Assembly (NCBI GenBank): GCA_947454255.1
Contig: CANGIU010000001.1
Span: 1-64,000, forward strand
Source of the DNA: Micrococcales bacterium
GTDB taxonomy: Bacteria; Actinomycetota; Actinomycetes; Actinomycetales; Microbacteriaceae
Direction of reading: 5' to 3'
DNA length: 64,000 bases
Under the pieces are notes generated by a model. The model was given only the letters and a program-made list of their open reading frames with translations, had not been told where the DNA came from and did no database searches. This document shows positions 56,967-64,000 of the stretch, piece after piece; within the stretch, counting starts at the first letter, position 1; the number at the start of each line of letters is the position of its first letter. The position numbers and the translations under genes were made by a program.

Positions 56967-58213
56967 AACGTTCTCCTACCCTCGTACTAATAATTGCGGG
57001 ATTCGCATATTTCATAGCTGTTACTCAACGCTCTAGCCTCGGTGTTGCAACGCTGATTGCGAGCGAGCGATTTGATACCAATGCTCAACAGCTGGCAACT
57101 CTCGCAGTTTTTCAATTGGTTGTCTACGCTGCCATGCAGATGCCTGTTGGCATTTTGCTTGATCGTTTTGGTTCAAAGAAACTTTTGGTAACCGGTGCAC
57201 TTGTCATGGCCCTGGGCTCATTCACCGTTTCACTGGCACCTAATCTTTCTGTTGCTGTAATCGGGAGAATGCTCGTCGGCATGGGCGACAGCTTCACTTT
57301 CATCTCAATGATTCGCATGATTAATGGTTGGTATCAAAGCTCTAAAGCATCAAGGGTCCAACAGAATGTGGCAACTGTTGGTCAGCTCGGACAATTCATG
57401 TCGGCTGTTCCTTTTTGGTTTTTGCTCGAAAGATACGGCTGGAGCTGGTCGTTTTCACTTATTTCTCTGGTGAGCCTTTTGGTCGTTATTTTGCTAATTG
57501 CTTTCACAGCAGATGAAGATGCTAAAGAACATCATGCTAGACACAAGCCGGCAAGCATCAAGGTAGCTGCAAGTCAACTTGTTGAGAACATAAGGAATCC
57601 AGGGATCAGAATGGCTTTCTGGACCCATTTCGTTACGCAACCAACAACAACTTCCGTTGCTTTGCTTTGGGCGGTCCCCTTTCTCGTAAGCGCTGAAGGT
57701 CAATCACACGATTTCGCTTCATTAACCTTGACGGCGATGGTTCTATTTGGATTGATTACTGGACCACTAATCGGATATCTATGCTCTAAGCATCCTTTGA
57801 AAAGAGCTTTGCTTGTCTATAGCGTTGTTGCTTTGACTTCGCTTACTTGGATAACACTTCTTGCCATCCCAGAAAAGTCTCCTAGTTGGCTTCTCTTTAC
57901 ATGTTTTTTGCTAATTTCCATTGGTGGTCCAGCCTCAATGGTCGCTTTTGATTTCACCAAGGATATAGCGCCTCGAGTTCGGCTAGGCTCTGCCAATGGA
58001 TTCGCTAACGTTGGTGGCTTTCTGGCAAGTTTCGTGATGATGTATTTGACCGGTTTAGTCATAGACATTGTTCAAAATATAGGTGGATCTAGTGAACGCT
58101 TCACTTTAGAGGGTTTTCGTTGGGGATTTGCTAGTCAGTTGCTAGTGGTGGCTGTTGGTGTGGTCTATTTCACCGTCGAACGCCGTAAATACCTAAAGAT
58201 GGCTGTCATTTAG
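56963..58213 (+). CDS. MFS transporter, likely CTG start
   Basis: Twelve-helix major facilitator, 416 residues; substrate unknown. The ORF track starts at TTG 57116, which would delete helix 1 and half of the first loop. The frame is open upstream and encodes KRSPTLVLIIAGFAYFIAVT and QRSSLGVATLIASERFD, the standard first helix and loop. The only plausible start is CTG 56963, overlapping the PAC2 stop as CTGA, with GAGG 7 bases upstream. No ATG, GTG or TTG occurs between the upstream stop at 56951 and 57116. Motif A-like DRFGSKKLLV is in the helix 2-3 loop. Confidence 0.82.
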   Translation: MKRSPTLVLIIAGFAYFIAVTQRSSLGVATLIASERFDTNAQQLATLAVFQLVVYAAMQMPVGILLDRFGSKKLLVTGALVMALGSFTVSLAPNLSVAVIGRMLVGMGDSFTFISMIRMINGWYQSSKASRVQQNVATVGQLGQFMSAVPFWFLLERYGWSWSFSLISLVSLLVVILLIAFTADEDAKEHHARHKPASIKVAASQLVENIRNPGIRMAFWTHFVTQPTTTSVALLWAVPFLVSAEGQSHDFASLTLTAMVLFGLITGPLIGYLCSKHPLKRALLVYSVVALTSLTWITLLAIPEKSPSWLLFTCFLLISIGGPASMVAFDFTKDIAPRVRLGSANGFANVGGFLASFVMMYLTGLVIDIVQNIGGSSERFTLEGFRWGFASQLLVVAVGVVYFTVERRKYLKMAVI

Positions 58214-58300
58214 GGGAATAGTTCAGGCCCCATTGAGGTTTATAGCCTTGACCACAACCACAATCTTGGCCAGCTTCACGAGATAGCTACCAGGACGTGG

Positions 58301-58306
58301 CATAAT
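58301..58306 (+). promoter_or_regulatory. Putative -10 of the sigA promoter
   Basis: CATAAT differs from TATAAT at one base and would place the start near 58313, giving a leader of about 90 bases. No good -35 at the right distance was found. Confidence 0.35.
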
Positions 58307-58313
58307 GGCATCA

Positions 58314-58349
58314 AGACCCAGTCAAGCCTCACGGATTTGACATGGGTCT
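58314..58349 (+). other. Hairpin in the sigA leader
   Basis: AGACCCAGTCAA pairs with TTGACATGGGTCT, 12 bp with one bulged base and an 11-base loop. No T-run. If the start at about 58313 is right, the hairpin lies at the extreme 5' end of the mRNA, where such structures protect from decay. The TTGACA in the right arm could alternatively be a -35 box. Confidence 0.45.
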
Positions 58350-58402
58350 TCGTAATGCTCGGATTTTGGGATAGGTCGTCCCATTAGAAGCTGAAGGGCC
58401 CC

Positions 58403-60040
58403 ATGGCTAATAAACCAAAGAAGGAATCTGCTAAAGCAGTTTCGAAAGCTGCACCTAAGGGCAGTAAGGCCGCTACAACCGCGAAAAAGACCCTGAAAAA
58501 TTTGGTCGCTAAAGGAAAAACAATTAAATCTGCAACCCCAGCAAAAAAGACTGAGACCAAGACTTCAGTTAAGGCCGTGGCTAAACCTGCCAAATCCACA
58601 GCAAAGGTGGTCGCTAAACCGGCCACAAAAACAGTTGCAAAGAGTGCCACTAAAACTTCGAGCAAGAGTGTAAAGCCGGTAGCCAAAACTGCCTCAAAGA
58701 GTGCTGCCAAAGTTGTTGCCAAACCGGTTGCCAAGACCACGGTCAAGGTTGCCAAGAAGCCTGCGACAAAGGTCGTTGCAAAGCCAGTAAAAAAAGTTGA
58801 TGCCAAGGTTGCTGTTAAGAAAGCGTCAAAGTCGATTGAAGTTGCTAAACCAGCGGCGAAGGGGAAAGTTGCTCCAGTCAAGAAGCTAAAACCTACAAAG
58901 GGTTCAGCAGATGACGATCTAGAAATTGATGATGAAGATGACATTGACCCAGAAGAGCTACTCACCGAAGCCGCAGTTGATGTAATCGTTGCCGCTGTTG
59001 AAGAAGTAGCTCCAGAGCCAGAAGTTGAAGATGAGGATGACAAGCCTGTTGTTCCAGAAGGCGCACTCATCATTTCAAGCAAAGAAGACGATGACATTCC
59101 CGCTCAGACTACGACTATCACCGGTGCGACAGCAGACCCAGTAAAGGACTATCTAAAGCAAATCGGTAAAGTTGCTTTGCTTAATGCTGAGCTTGAAGTT
59201 GAGCTTGCAAAGCGAATTGAAGCCGGTCTATTTGCAGAAGAAAAACTTGCTACAGACAAGAAGCTAAGTCGCGACATGGCTCGCGATCTTAAGTGGGTCG
59301 TTAAAGATGGTCAACGTGCCAAGAGTCACTTGCTTGAGGCAAACCTTCGTCTCGTAGTTTCGTTGGCAAAGCGTTACACCGGAAGAGGAATGCAATTCCT
59401 AGATCTAATTCAAGAAGGAAACCTAGGTCTTATTAGGGCCGTTGAGAAATTCGACTACACCAAGGGCTATAAGTTCTCGACTTATGCAACCTGGTGGATT
59501 CGTCAGGCAATCACTCGAGCAATGGCTGACCAAGCGAGAACCATTCGTATCCCGGTCCACATGGTGGAAGTTATTAATAAGCTTTCTAGAGTTCAACGAC
59601 AACTTCTTCAGGATCTTGGTCGCGAACCGACTCCGGAAGAGTTGGCGCGCGAATTAGACATGACACCTGAGAAGGTTGTTGAAGTTCAAAAGTATGGTCG
59701 TGAGCCGATTTCTCTATCAACTCCTCTGGGTGAAGATGGTGACTCTGAATTCGGTGATCTTATTGAAGACACCGAAGCTGTTCAACCGGCTGACGCAGTG
59801 GCTTTTAGAATTATGCAGCGAGAGATTGAGCGCCTTCTCGATACTTTGACACCACGTGAGGCAGCAGTTATTCGCAGTCGTTACGGAATTGGAGACGGTG
59901 TTATGAAGACACTTGACCAGATCGGTGAAGAGCACGGCGTTACTCGCGAAAGAATTCGTCAGATTGAGGCCAAGACTATGTCCAAGCTAAAGCACCCTTC
60001 CCGAGCTCAGTGGCTCAGAGACTTCATCAAAGAGAACTAG
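58403..60040 (+). CDS. sigA: Primary RNA polymerase sigma factor (RpoD/SigA)
   Basis: Housekeeping sigma factor, 545 residues. The first 160 or so are Lys/Ala/Val repeats (AKPVAKT and KPATK types), then an acidic stretch ([20 protein letters not shown]). Region 1.2 is [20 protein letters not shown]; region 2 is [20 protein letters not shown] through [20 protein letters not shown]; region 3 starts [12 protein letters not shown]; region 4 is [27 protein letters not shown] ribosome site precedes ATG 58403. The basic N-terminal tail is shared with other actinobacterial SigA proteins. murT follows after 3 bases. Confidence 0.97.
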   Translation: MANKPKKESAKAVSKAAPKGSKAATTAKKTLKNLVAKGKTIKSATPAKKTETKTSVKAVAKPAKSTAKVVAKPATKTVAKSATKTSSKSVKPVAKTASKSAAKVVAKPVAKTTVKVAKKPATKVVAKPVKKVDAKVAVKKASKSIEVAKPAAKGKVAPVKKLKPTKGSADDDLEIDDEDDIDPEELLTEAAVDVIVAAVEEVAPEPEVEDEDDKPVVPEGALIISSKEDDDIPAQTTTITGATADPVKDYLKQIGKVALLNAELEVELAKRIEAGLFAEEKLATDKKLSRDMARDLKWVVKDGQRAKSHLLEANLRLVVSLAKRYTGRGMQFLDLIQEGNLGLIRAVEKFDYTKGYKFSTYATWWIRQAITRAMADQARTIRIPVHMVEVINKLSRVQRQLLQDLGREPTPEELARELDMTPEKVVEVQKYGREPISLSTPLGEDGDSEFGDLIEDTEAVQPADAVAFRIMQREIERLLDTLTPREAAVIRSRYGIGDGVMKTLDQIGEEHGVTRERIRQIEAKTMSKLKHPSRAQWLRDFIKEN

Positions 60041-60043
60041 TTC

Positions 60044-61312
60044 GTGCGCTACTTAGCAGCAATCCTCATCGGACGCTTGATTAGAGTTGCCGTAAGGTTT
60101 GTAAGACCTGGTGGTGGTTCAGCCTTGCCTGGGCTTGTGGTTTCAAAGCTTGCACCTAATTTGGTTTTCAAAACTCTGAGTTCATTTCCCTCAGGGTACG
60201 TTGCCATCACTGGCACCGCTGGTAAATCAACTACAACCAAAATGGTCGTTGCCATAGTAAGAGCTCATGGCGTCGAAGTTTTTACAAACCCCTCAACTGC
60301 AAACATCGAGCAGGGCTTTTTCAGCACCATTGTGCGAACAGGCAATCTCTTTGGGCAAGTTCCTGGAACCATTGCCATCCTTGAGATGGATGAAGCTCAC
60401 GCCGCTAATGTTTCCAAAGAAGTACAACCAAGAACTTCAGTGATTCTCAATGTGCTTGAAGATCAATTAGATAGATTCGTAGATCCAGCTCTTGTGCGTA
60501 AGACTCTAACTACTGTTGCGACGAACACATCGGGAAAAGTATTGCTAAATGCAGACGATCAGAATTGCTTACAGATAGCAAAAGATGTTGCTAAGTCATC
60601 AACAAATACATGGTTCGGATTTTCAGATAAAGAATTTGCAAGCTCGAACCTGCAATATGCCCCAACATATTTACCAGACTTAGCTAGACCAGCGGCGAGT
60701 GTGGTTCTGGAGAGTCAGAAGGATAGAGAAGTTGTCGTCCTCATAGATTCTCAAAGTGTTGCTTTCCAACTACCAAGTCGCGGGGCGCACTTTGCTTTGG
60801 ACGCCATAGCTGCGGTTGCCGCTGCCAAAGAGATTCTTGGAGCAGCCTTTGATGCAGAACTTTCAGCCAGAGTCCTCAATGAACTACCTCCTGTCTTTTC
60901 AAGGGGTGAGGTACGCGAAGTTGACGGTGAAGACATTGAATTCATTCTTGTTCAAAACCCAGCCAGCATGCAGCTCAATTTGGATAACCTGCAAGGCAAT
61001 CCAGATCAAGTGATGTTTGCAATTGGGCGGGATGTTCATGACCCATCTTGGCTATGGACAGTCGACTACAAAAGTTTGAAAGAAGTGAAAGTTGTCAGTG
61101 GGTTCAATTTTGCGGACGCAGCTCTTGCCCTTAAATACAACGAAGTCTCGGTTGAGAAAGTTGAGGCTGAATACTTTAAAGCTATCGATGATTTCTTGGC
61201 CTTACCAAAACCCGAGCGCGGTGTGAAAACCGTTCTTTACAGCGCTGATGCGATGAGAAGGCTCAGACGTTATAAAGGTTTTACAGATCCTGAGGATGTC
61301 AATCGTGCCTAA
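60044..61312 (+). CDS. murT: MurT-like Mur ligase lacking the zinc ribbon
   Basis: Homologue of the MurT subunit of lipid II isoglutaminyl synthase, which uses ATP to activate the D-Glu alpha-carboxyl. 422 residues. P-loop YVAITGTAGKSTTTKMV near residue 57; substrate motif FTNPSTANIEQGFFSTIV; Mg site AILEMDEAHAANV; ILNVLEDQLDRFVD; C-terminal DUF1727-like part FILVQNPASMQLNLDNL and DPSWLWTVDYKSL. The Cys4 zinc ribbon of known MurT proteins, in the central domain, is absent; the only Cys is in DDQNCLQIA. GTG start 60044, 3 bases after sigA. It overlaps gatD. May be a divergent amide ligase. Confidence 0.85.
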   Translation: MRYLAAILIGRLIRVAVRFVRPGGGSALPGLVVSKLAPNLVFKTLSSFPSGYVAITGTAGKSTTTKMVVAIVRAHGVEVFTNPSTANIEQGFFSTIVRTGNLFGQVPGTIAILEMDEAHAANVSKEVQPRTSVILNVLEDQLDRFVDPALVRKTLTTVATNTSGKVLLNADDQNCLQIAKDVAKSSTNTWFGFSDKEFASSNLQYAPTYLPDLARPAASVVLESQKDREVVVLIDSQSVAFQLPSRGAHFALDAIAAVAAAKEILGAAFDAELSARVLNELPPVFSRGEVREVDGEDIEFILVQNPASMQLNLDNLQGNPDQVMFAIGRDVHDPSWLWTVDYKSLKEVKVVSGFNFADAALALKYNEVSVEKVEAEYFKAIDDFLALPKPERGVKTVLYSADAMRRLRRYKGFTDPEDVNRA

Positions 61313-61892
61313 GGTGATTAAATTCGGTGCAGTGTCACCTCGCCATCTCAACCTCAACGGGGATGTGGGTAATTTACTTGTCCTCAAGAAGCGACTGGCT
61401 TGGCGAGGTGTAGAAAGTTCAACAGTCGAGATTCAAGGTTCTGAAGATTTGTCAAATTTCGATTTCATACTTTTGGGGCATGGATCTTCTGCTGCGTGGG
61501 CTCAGTTGCTTACCTCTCAACCAAACTTGTTGTTCAATTTGGTTTCATTCATAAAAAATGGAGGCTCAGTTCTTGCTGTTGCCTCAGCTGCTGATCTCTT
61601 GCATCCATTGCTTTCAGGGCTGCCTGTGAATAGGGGTAAGTGGGAAAGCAAGTTCGTTCAAGAGGATTCGGTTGTGGGTTATGTGAATACGACCAGCGAG
61701 GGAAAATATCTTGTCTGGATTGAGAATGCATTGCTTACTCAAATGCATGGACCGGTTCTAGCTAAGAATCCTGAACTTGCGGATGTAATAATTTCCAAAA
61801 ATGGTTGGGCCGATACTTCTATCGTGAATTCAGATATTGAAGAGGTTGACAACCTAGCAGCGCAATCAAGAAAGATTGCATTCGAGCACTAG
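61305..61892 (+). CDS. gatD: GatD-like class I amidotransferase homologue without catalytic Cys
   Basis: Partner of MurT. The track start ATG 61296 has GAGG touching it, whereas GTG 61305 has it at normal distance and gives PKVIKFGAVSPRHLNLNGDV, so I use that (195 residues). The GatD core is recognisable: NFDFILLGHGSSAAWAQLL, KNGGSVLAVASAADLLHPLL and QMHGPVLAKNPELADVIIS. In working enzymes the elbow reads VLAVCGGYQLL with the nucleophile Cys (Cys94 in S. aureus). Here it is VLAVASAADLL (codons at 61581-61586), and the protein has no Cys anywhere. The HGP His is kept. It cannot hydrolyse glutamine by the usual route. Confidence 0.85.
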   Translation: MPKVIKFGAVSPRHLNLNGDVGNLLVLKKRLAWRGVESSTVEIQGSEDLSNFDFILLGHGSSAAWAQLLTSQPNLLFNLVSFIKNGGSVLAVASAADLLHPLLSGLPVNRGKWESKFVQEDSVVGYVNTTSEGKYLVWIENALLTQMHGPVLAKNPELADVIISKNGWADTSIVNSDIEEVDNLAAQSRKIAFEH

Positions 61893-62113
61893 TTGGAGAG
61901 TTTGTCTGTCTCGTCTTGCCAACTTATTGCTATCGGCTTTAGCTTGTCTTTATTGGCAGTTCCATGGTGGCCGCAGAAAACTAGATCACCTGAGCTAAGC
62001 ACTACTCGAATAAACGCTTGCGCTCCACAGATATCGCATCGATCTGCAGCGGTAAGCGCCGGTAATTCTGCGACAGCTTCTGTTGATTCTGGTGTCTCTT
62101 GTGTCTGATCCAT
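61889..62113 (-). CDS. DUF7455-type small zinc-binding protein
   Basis: 74 residues from ATG 62113, chosen because GGAGG lies five bases upstream; the track ORF starts 13 codons earlier. The acidic N-terminus is followed by ALTAADRCDICGAQAFIRVV and LVFCGHHGTANKDKL, giving Cys-x2-Cys and Cys-x-His-His, a probable zinc site. Small proteins of this type lie between sigA and the topoisomerase B gene in many actinobacteria. No function known. It overlaps the convergent gatD by 4 bases. Confidence 0.85.
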   Translation of the reverse strand: MDQTQETPESTEAVAELPALTAADRCDICGAQAFIRVVLSSGDLVFCGHHGTANKDKLKPIAISWQDETDKLSN

Positions 62114-62240
62114 TAGTTCCTCCATACCTAGATAAACACACAACTGTCCCATAATCTTCCTCTTTCATCTTCATTTCGCTATCTGCGAATAGTTTTCCTA
62201 GATATGAGTGTCTGAAGGCTTGCTTTCACTAGTGCTTGCT

Positions 62241-62246
62241 TAGGCT
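62241..62246 (+). promoter_or_regulatory. -10 box for leaderless topoisomerase B transcript
   Basis: TAGGCT, six bases (TTAGAG), then GTG 62253. TTGCTT at 62220-62225 could be the -35, with a 15-base spacer. Confidence 0.5.
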
Positions 62247-62252
62247 TTAGAG

Positions 62253-64000
62253 GTGCCTACAAATGACTATTCAGCCAGACATCTCTCTGTATTAGAGGGC
62301 CTTGAAGCCGTACGCAAACGGCCTGGTATGTATATCGGTTCTACAGACAGCAGAGGCTTAATGCACTGCATCTGGGAGATCATCGACAACTCGGTCGATG
62401 AAGCCTTGGCAGGCCACGGAAAGCTCATAAACATCACCCTGCATAAAGACTCGAGTATTGAGGTCACTGACGTCGCTAGAGGCATACCCGTCGATATCGA
62501 ACCCAAGACTGGCCTTAGTGGTGTCGAAGTTGTTTTTACGAAGTTGCATGCAGGTGGCAAGTTTGGTTCTGGTTCCTATGCAGCTTCAGGTGGTTTGCAT
62601 GGAGTTGGCGCTTCGGTGGTCAACGCGCTGTCTGAACGCTTAGAGGTTGAAGTTGACCGAGATGGCAAAACCTGGGCGATGTCTTTCCACAGGGGAGAAC
62701 CTGGAACTTTTGATGACAAAAAGGAACTTTCCCCAAAAAACGCCTTCAAACCTTTCAAAGATAAAAGCGTCCTTCGGGAAGTTGGCAAAGTTGCCAAGGG
62801 TAAAACAGGTTCTCGAATTAGATTTTGGGCTGACCCACAGATCTTCATCAAAGACGCAGTAATTTCACTTGAAGATCTGCTATCTCGTGCAAGACAAACC
62901 GCATTCCTGGTACCTGGTCTGAAATTAGTTGTTTCAGATCAGCGCACTGGTAAAGCAGATAATCATGAATTTCTTTTCAATGGTGGAATCACAGAGTTTG
63001 CTGATTTTCTAGCCAAGGACGCTCCCTTGAGTAACATCTGGAGACTTAGTGGATCTGGAACATACTCTGAAACTGTGCCGGTTCTCAATGCGGCTGGCAA
63101 CATGGAATCGAAAGAAGTGCAACGCAGCTGTGACGTGGACGTGGTTGTTCGATGGGGAACAGACTACGACACTGAAATTAGAAGCTTCGTAAACATCATC
63201 GCAACGCCAAAGGGTGGAACACATCTTCAAGGTTTCGAGCAGGCTTTACTAAAAGTCTTCAGGGGGCAGGCAGAAGCCAACTCTAGAAAATTCAAACTTG
63301 GGTCAGAGAAGATTGAAAAAGAGGACGTGTCGGCTGGTTTGACGGCCGTGGTGACAGTTCGCTTGCCTGAGCCTCAATTTGAAGGACAGACTAAAGAAAT
63401 ACTTGGAACACCTGCGATTAAGAACATCGTGGCGACAGTAGTGACTAAGGCTCTAACGGATAGGTTTAATAGCTCCAAACGCGAAGACAAGGCGCAGAGC
63501 GCTCTCGTTTTGGAAAAAGTTGTAAACGAGATGAAGTCTAGAATCTCAGCTAGAACTCATAAGGAAACTCAACGTCGCAAAACGGCTCTCGAATCATCCT
63601 CTTTACCGACCAAGCTCGTTGACTGTCGAACTCAGGACACCATTGATTCAGAGCTCATTATCGTTGAGGGTGAGTCTGCGCTTGGAACTGCAAAATTGGC
63701 TCGCAATTCTGAATTCCAAGCGTTGCTTCCCATTCGCGGAAAGATTCTGAATGTTCAGAAGGCAGCAATCACAGACATGCTAAACAATGCTGAGTGCGCC
63801 TCGATTATTCAAGTTATTGGCGCTGGTTCGGGTAGGAGTTTTGACATTAACTCAGCACGTTACGGCAAAGTAATTCTCATGAGCGATGCGGATGTTGACG
63901 GCGCTCACATCCGAACATTGCTGCTAACACTTTTCTATAAATACATGCGTCCACTTGTCGAAGATGGAAGGGTATTCGCTGCAGTTCCTCCGCTCCACCG
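62253..64000 (+). CDS. parE: Type IIA DNA topoisomerase subunit B (ParE/GyrB-like), 3'-truncated
   Basis: ATPase subunit of topoisomerase IV or a second gyrase; missing from the ORF track because it runs off the window. GTG 62253 gives PTNDYSARHLSVLEGLEAVR. GHKL motifs: EIIDNSVDEALAG with the ATP-binding Asn; DVARGIPVDIEPKTG, where relatives read DNGRGIP (D kept, N-G replaced by V-A); HGVGASVVNALSERL. The transducer domain has the Lys of GTPAIKNIV. TOPRIM: IIVEGESALGTAKLARNSEF and MSDADVDGAHIRTLLLT. The GTAKLARNSEFQ stretch and position near sigA favour the ParE-like actinobacterial paralogue over GyrB. Confidence 0.93.
   Translation, partial: MPTNDYSARHLSVLEGLEAVRKRPGMYIGSTDSRGLMHCIWEIIDNSVDEALAGHGKLINITLHKDSSIEVTDVARGIPVDIEPKTGLSGVEVVFTKLHAGGKFGSGSYAASGGLHGVGASVVNALSERLEVEVDRDGKTWAMSFHRGEPGTFDDKKELSPKNAFKPFKDKSVLREVGKVAKGKTGSRIRFWADPQIFIKDAVISLEDLLSRARQTAFLVPGLKLVVSDQRTGKADNHEFLFNGGITEFADFLAKDAPLSNIWRLSGSGTYSETVPVLNAAGNMESKEVQRSCDVDVVVRWGTDYDTEIRSFVNIIATPKGGTHLQGFEQALLKVFRGQAEANSRKFKLGSEKIEKEDVSAGLTAVVTVRLPEPQFEGQTKEILGTPAIKNIVATVVTKALTDRFNSSKREDKAQSALVLEKVVNEMKSRISARTHKETQRRKTALESSSLPTKLVDCRTQDTIDSELIIVEGESALGTAKLARNSEFQALLPIRGKILNVQKAAITDMLNNAECASIIQVIGAGSGRSFDINSARYGKVILMSDADVDGAHIRTLLLTLFYKYMRPLVEDGRVFAAVPPLH

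Noticed and set aside
58403-58900. Tandem DNA repeat or CRISPR-like array
   Set aside because: The repetition is at the protein level (AKPVAKT, KPATK) with irregular unit length and no conserved DNA repeat or unique spacers.
58384-59097. 237-codon minus-strand ORF opposite the sigA N-terminus, Ser/Thr/Ala-rich
   Set aside because: It is the complement of the AAG/GCT-rich Lys/Ala repeats of SigA. Low-complexity codons create long antisense frames; there is no ribosome site or recognisable domain.
60044-61892. Sequencing or frameshift artefact explaining the missing Cys in GatD
   Set aside because: The frame is continuous on both sides of the elbow and the absence of every Cys, together with loss of the MurT ribbon, is not explained by a single error.

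Overview
The window is a densely packed bacterial chromosome segment from an actinobacterium, most likely a Microbacteriaceae-type organism of the small-genome freshwater kind. This rests on gene content and order: glnA2-glnE-glnA1 as in mycobacteria, the RNase H/phosphatase fusion, PAC2, DUF3145, DUF4191, DUF7455, polyphosphate glucokinase, a MurT/GatD pair beside a lysine/alanine-rich SigA, and leaderless genes. By eye the base composition is well below that of typical high-GC relatives and AGA/AGG arginine codons are common; I did not count either. No insertion sequence, prophage, integrase or CRISPR array was seen.

Layout. 1-9.8 kb (+): the 3' part of leuA, then recO-uppS-glyS-dusB-dgt-dnaG and a 2-hydroxyacid dehydrogenase, mostly overlapping. 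9.8-15.0 kb: tRNA-Asn, an unusual NarL-type sensor/regulator pair lacking key phosphotransfer residues, def (-), a DMT/NIPA-like membrane protein, a GT4 glycosyltransferase and a CAU-anticodon tRNA. 15.0-23.3 kb (+): an alpha-glucan locus with a secreted two-module CBM41-like protein, a secreted type I pullulanase, a maltose-type binding protein and MalF/MalG permeases, with LacI-type palindromes ahead of the first two genes. No MalK ATPase and no local regulator are present. 23.3-25.4 kb (-): thymidine kinase and a YtcJ-like amidohydrolase. 25.6 kb: DUF3145 (+). 26.1-32.2 kb (-): aceE-fabD-fabH-acpP-fabF, linking acetyl-CoA production to fatty acid synthesis. 32.4-38.2 kb (+): peroxiredoxin, tRNA-Val, an NCS1-like membrane protein with a long acidic N-terminus, NIF3, a zinc-ribbon coiled-coil protein, RNase H/phosphatase and rnpB.

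38.2-42.6 kb (-): map-ppgK and nadE-panB, with a small SPOR-like protein (+) between them. 42.6-48.5 kb: glnA2-glnE (+) converging on glnA1 (-). 48.6-56.0 kb (-): lipB-lipA-DUF4191, then pepA, lpd and the sucB-type E2, with an orphan membrane ORF (+) between lipB and sucB. 56.0-64 kb (+): PAC2, an MFS transporter with a likely CTG start, sigA, murT-gatD, a DUF7455 protein (-), and a topoisomerase B subunit running off the end.

The most interesting signals are: (1) a MurT/GatD pair in which the amidotransferase contains no cysteine at all and MurT lacks its Cys4 zinc ribbon, in a family whose peptidoglycan is usually cross-linked through the D-Glu alpha-carboxyl; (2) a two-component pair whose kinase has Asn in place of the phosphoacceptor His and whose receiver lacks the acidic pair and Lys; (3) a non-catalytic secreted CBM41-like protein leading the starch locus; (4) a recurrent TANNNT-N6/7-start leaderless promoter architecture.
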